A DNA stretch of 64,000 bases. Origin: Kitasatospora sp. NBC_00374 (GTDB lineage: Bacteria > Actinomycetota > Actinomycetes > Streptomycetales > Streptomycetaceae). This document shows positions 63,729 to 64,000 of the stretch, one piece after another. Every line of letters begins with the position of its first letter. The stretch's first letter is position 1. The notes beneath the pieces were generated by a model. The model was given only the letters and a program-made list of their open reading frames with translations, had not been told where the DNA came from and did no database searches. The translations under genes and the position numbers were made by a program. The DNA is taken from positions 620,001 to 684,000 of the forward strand of contig NZ_CP107964.1 in NCBI RefSeq assembly GCF_041434935.1, written 5' to 3'.

Positions 63729-64000
63729 TCAGCAGCCGTTGAGGACGCTGGTCAGGGCGTTCTTCTCGGCGGTGTCGACGCTCAGGCCGTAGTAGTACTT
63801 GACCTGCACCCAGGCGCGGACGTAGGTGCAGCGGTAGCTCACGACGGAGGGCAGCCAGGTCGCGGGATCCTGGTCGCCCTTGGCCTGGTTGACGTTGTCG
63901 GTGACGGCGATCAGCTGGGGGCGGGTGATGTCGTTGGCGAACTGCTCGCGCTTGGTGCTGGTCCAGCCGGACGCGCCGGAGTCCCAGGCCTCGGCCAGCG
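63729..64000 (-). CDS. C-terminal part of a secreted HNH nuclease (GmrSD/DUF1524 type), 5' end beyond window
   Basis: The visible 89 residues include AEAWDSGASGW, DITRPQLIAVTDNVNQAKGD and a Cys-containing YRCTYVRAWVQVKYYYGLSV, ending VLNGC. This is the C-terminal pattern of streptomycete secreted HNH-family (DUF1524) proteins, where the Asn in NVNQAKGD belongs to the nuclease site. The stop is TGA (complement of 63729-63731). The start and signal peptide lie outside. Likely an extracellular nuclease. Confidence 0.85.
   Translation of the reverse strand, partial: LAEAWDSGASGWTSTKREQFANDITRPQLIAVTDNVNQAKGDQDPATWLPSVVSYRCTYVRAWVQVKYYYGLSVDTAEKNALTSVLNGC

Overview
The DNA is uniformly very GC-rich with strong third-position GC bias. 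It carries a SapB-type class III lanthipeptide locus, amphi-Trp and DUF427 proteins, leaderless or GTG/TTG starts and long perfect GC hairpins as terminators. All of this points to a Streptomycetaceae chromosome (Streptomyces or Kitasatospora; the sequence alone does not decide). No rRNA, tRNA, insertion sequence, phage or CRISPR array was seen. The window looks like a chromosome-arm accessory region: many one- or two-gene units, each with its own regulator.

0-10 kb: a thioesterase, a NlpC/P60-like protein, then a translationally coupled pair (fold-type I PLP enzyme plus ornithine-cyclodeaminase-like protein). A YheO-PAS regulator is upstream of the pair, and repeated TGGAC/GTCCA operators sit in front of both units. 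Next come an SDR, a TetR/aldo-keto reductase divergon with paired operators, a VOC protein, an isochorismatase-type hydrolase and a 25-codon gene for ribosomal protein bL37.

10-19 kb: a secreted trypsin-like protease, then a tight five-gene operon: PBP4-type D,D-carboxypeptidase, lipoprotein peptide-binding protein, two peptide permeases and an L,D-carboxypeptidase. It looks like a murein-peptide release, uptake and recycling unit without its own ATPase.

19-26 kb: the class III lanthipeptide locus. It has LanKC (TTG start), a 45-aa precursor whose last 21 residues repeat the SapB ring spacing, a hairpin, and a fused ABC half-transporter. A P450 follows on the opposite strand.

26-32 kb: two convergent operons of saccharide genes. 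One has a DegT aminotransferase, a sugar epimerase and an MGDG-synthase-like glycosyltransferase. The other has a NodB deacetylase, an SDR and an EamA-like membrane protein. Together they could make and export or modify an amino-sugar glycoconjugate.

32-64 kb: PadR/SnoaL divergon, DrrAB-like drug exporter, sirtuin, SMP-30-like secreted protein, DHFR-like reductase, SUKH protein, secreted transglycosylase with a long structured leader, SRPBCC protein with paired operators, HPP membrane protein, endonuclease/phosphatase membrane protein, GNAT and PNPOx proteins, a GNAT-OsmC-pirin stress operon behind a TAGTTTA palindrome, FAD monooxygenase, LysR/AhpD pair, UvrA-like DrrC paralogue, AraC-VOC pair, MarR/EamA divergon with a leaderless marR, diacylglycerol kinase, GvpU-like protein, class C serine hydrolase and the 3' end of a secreted HNH (DUF1524) nuclease.
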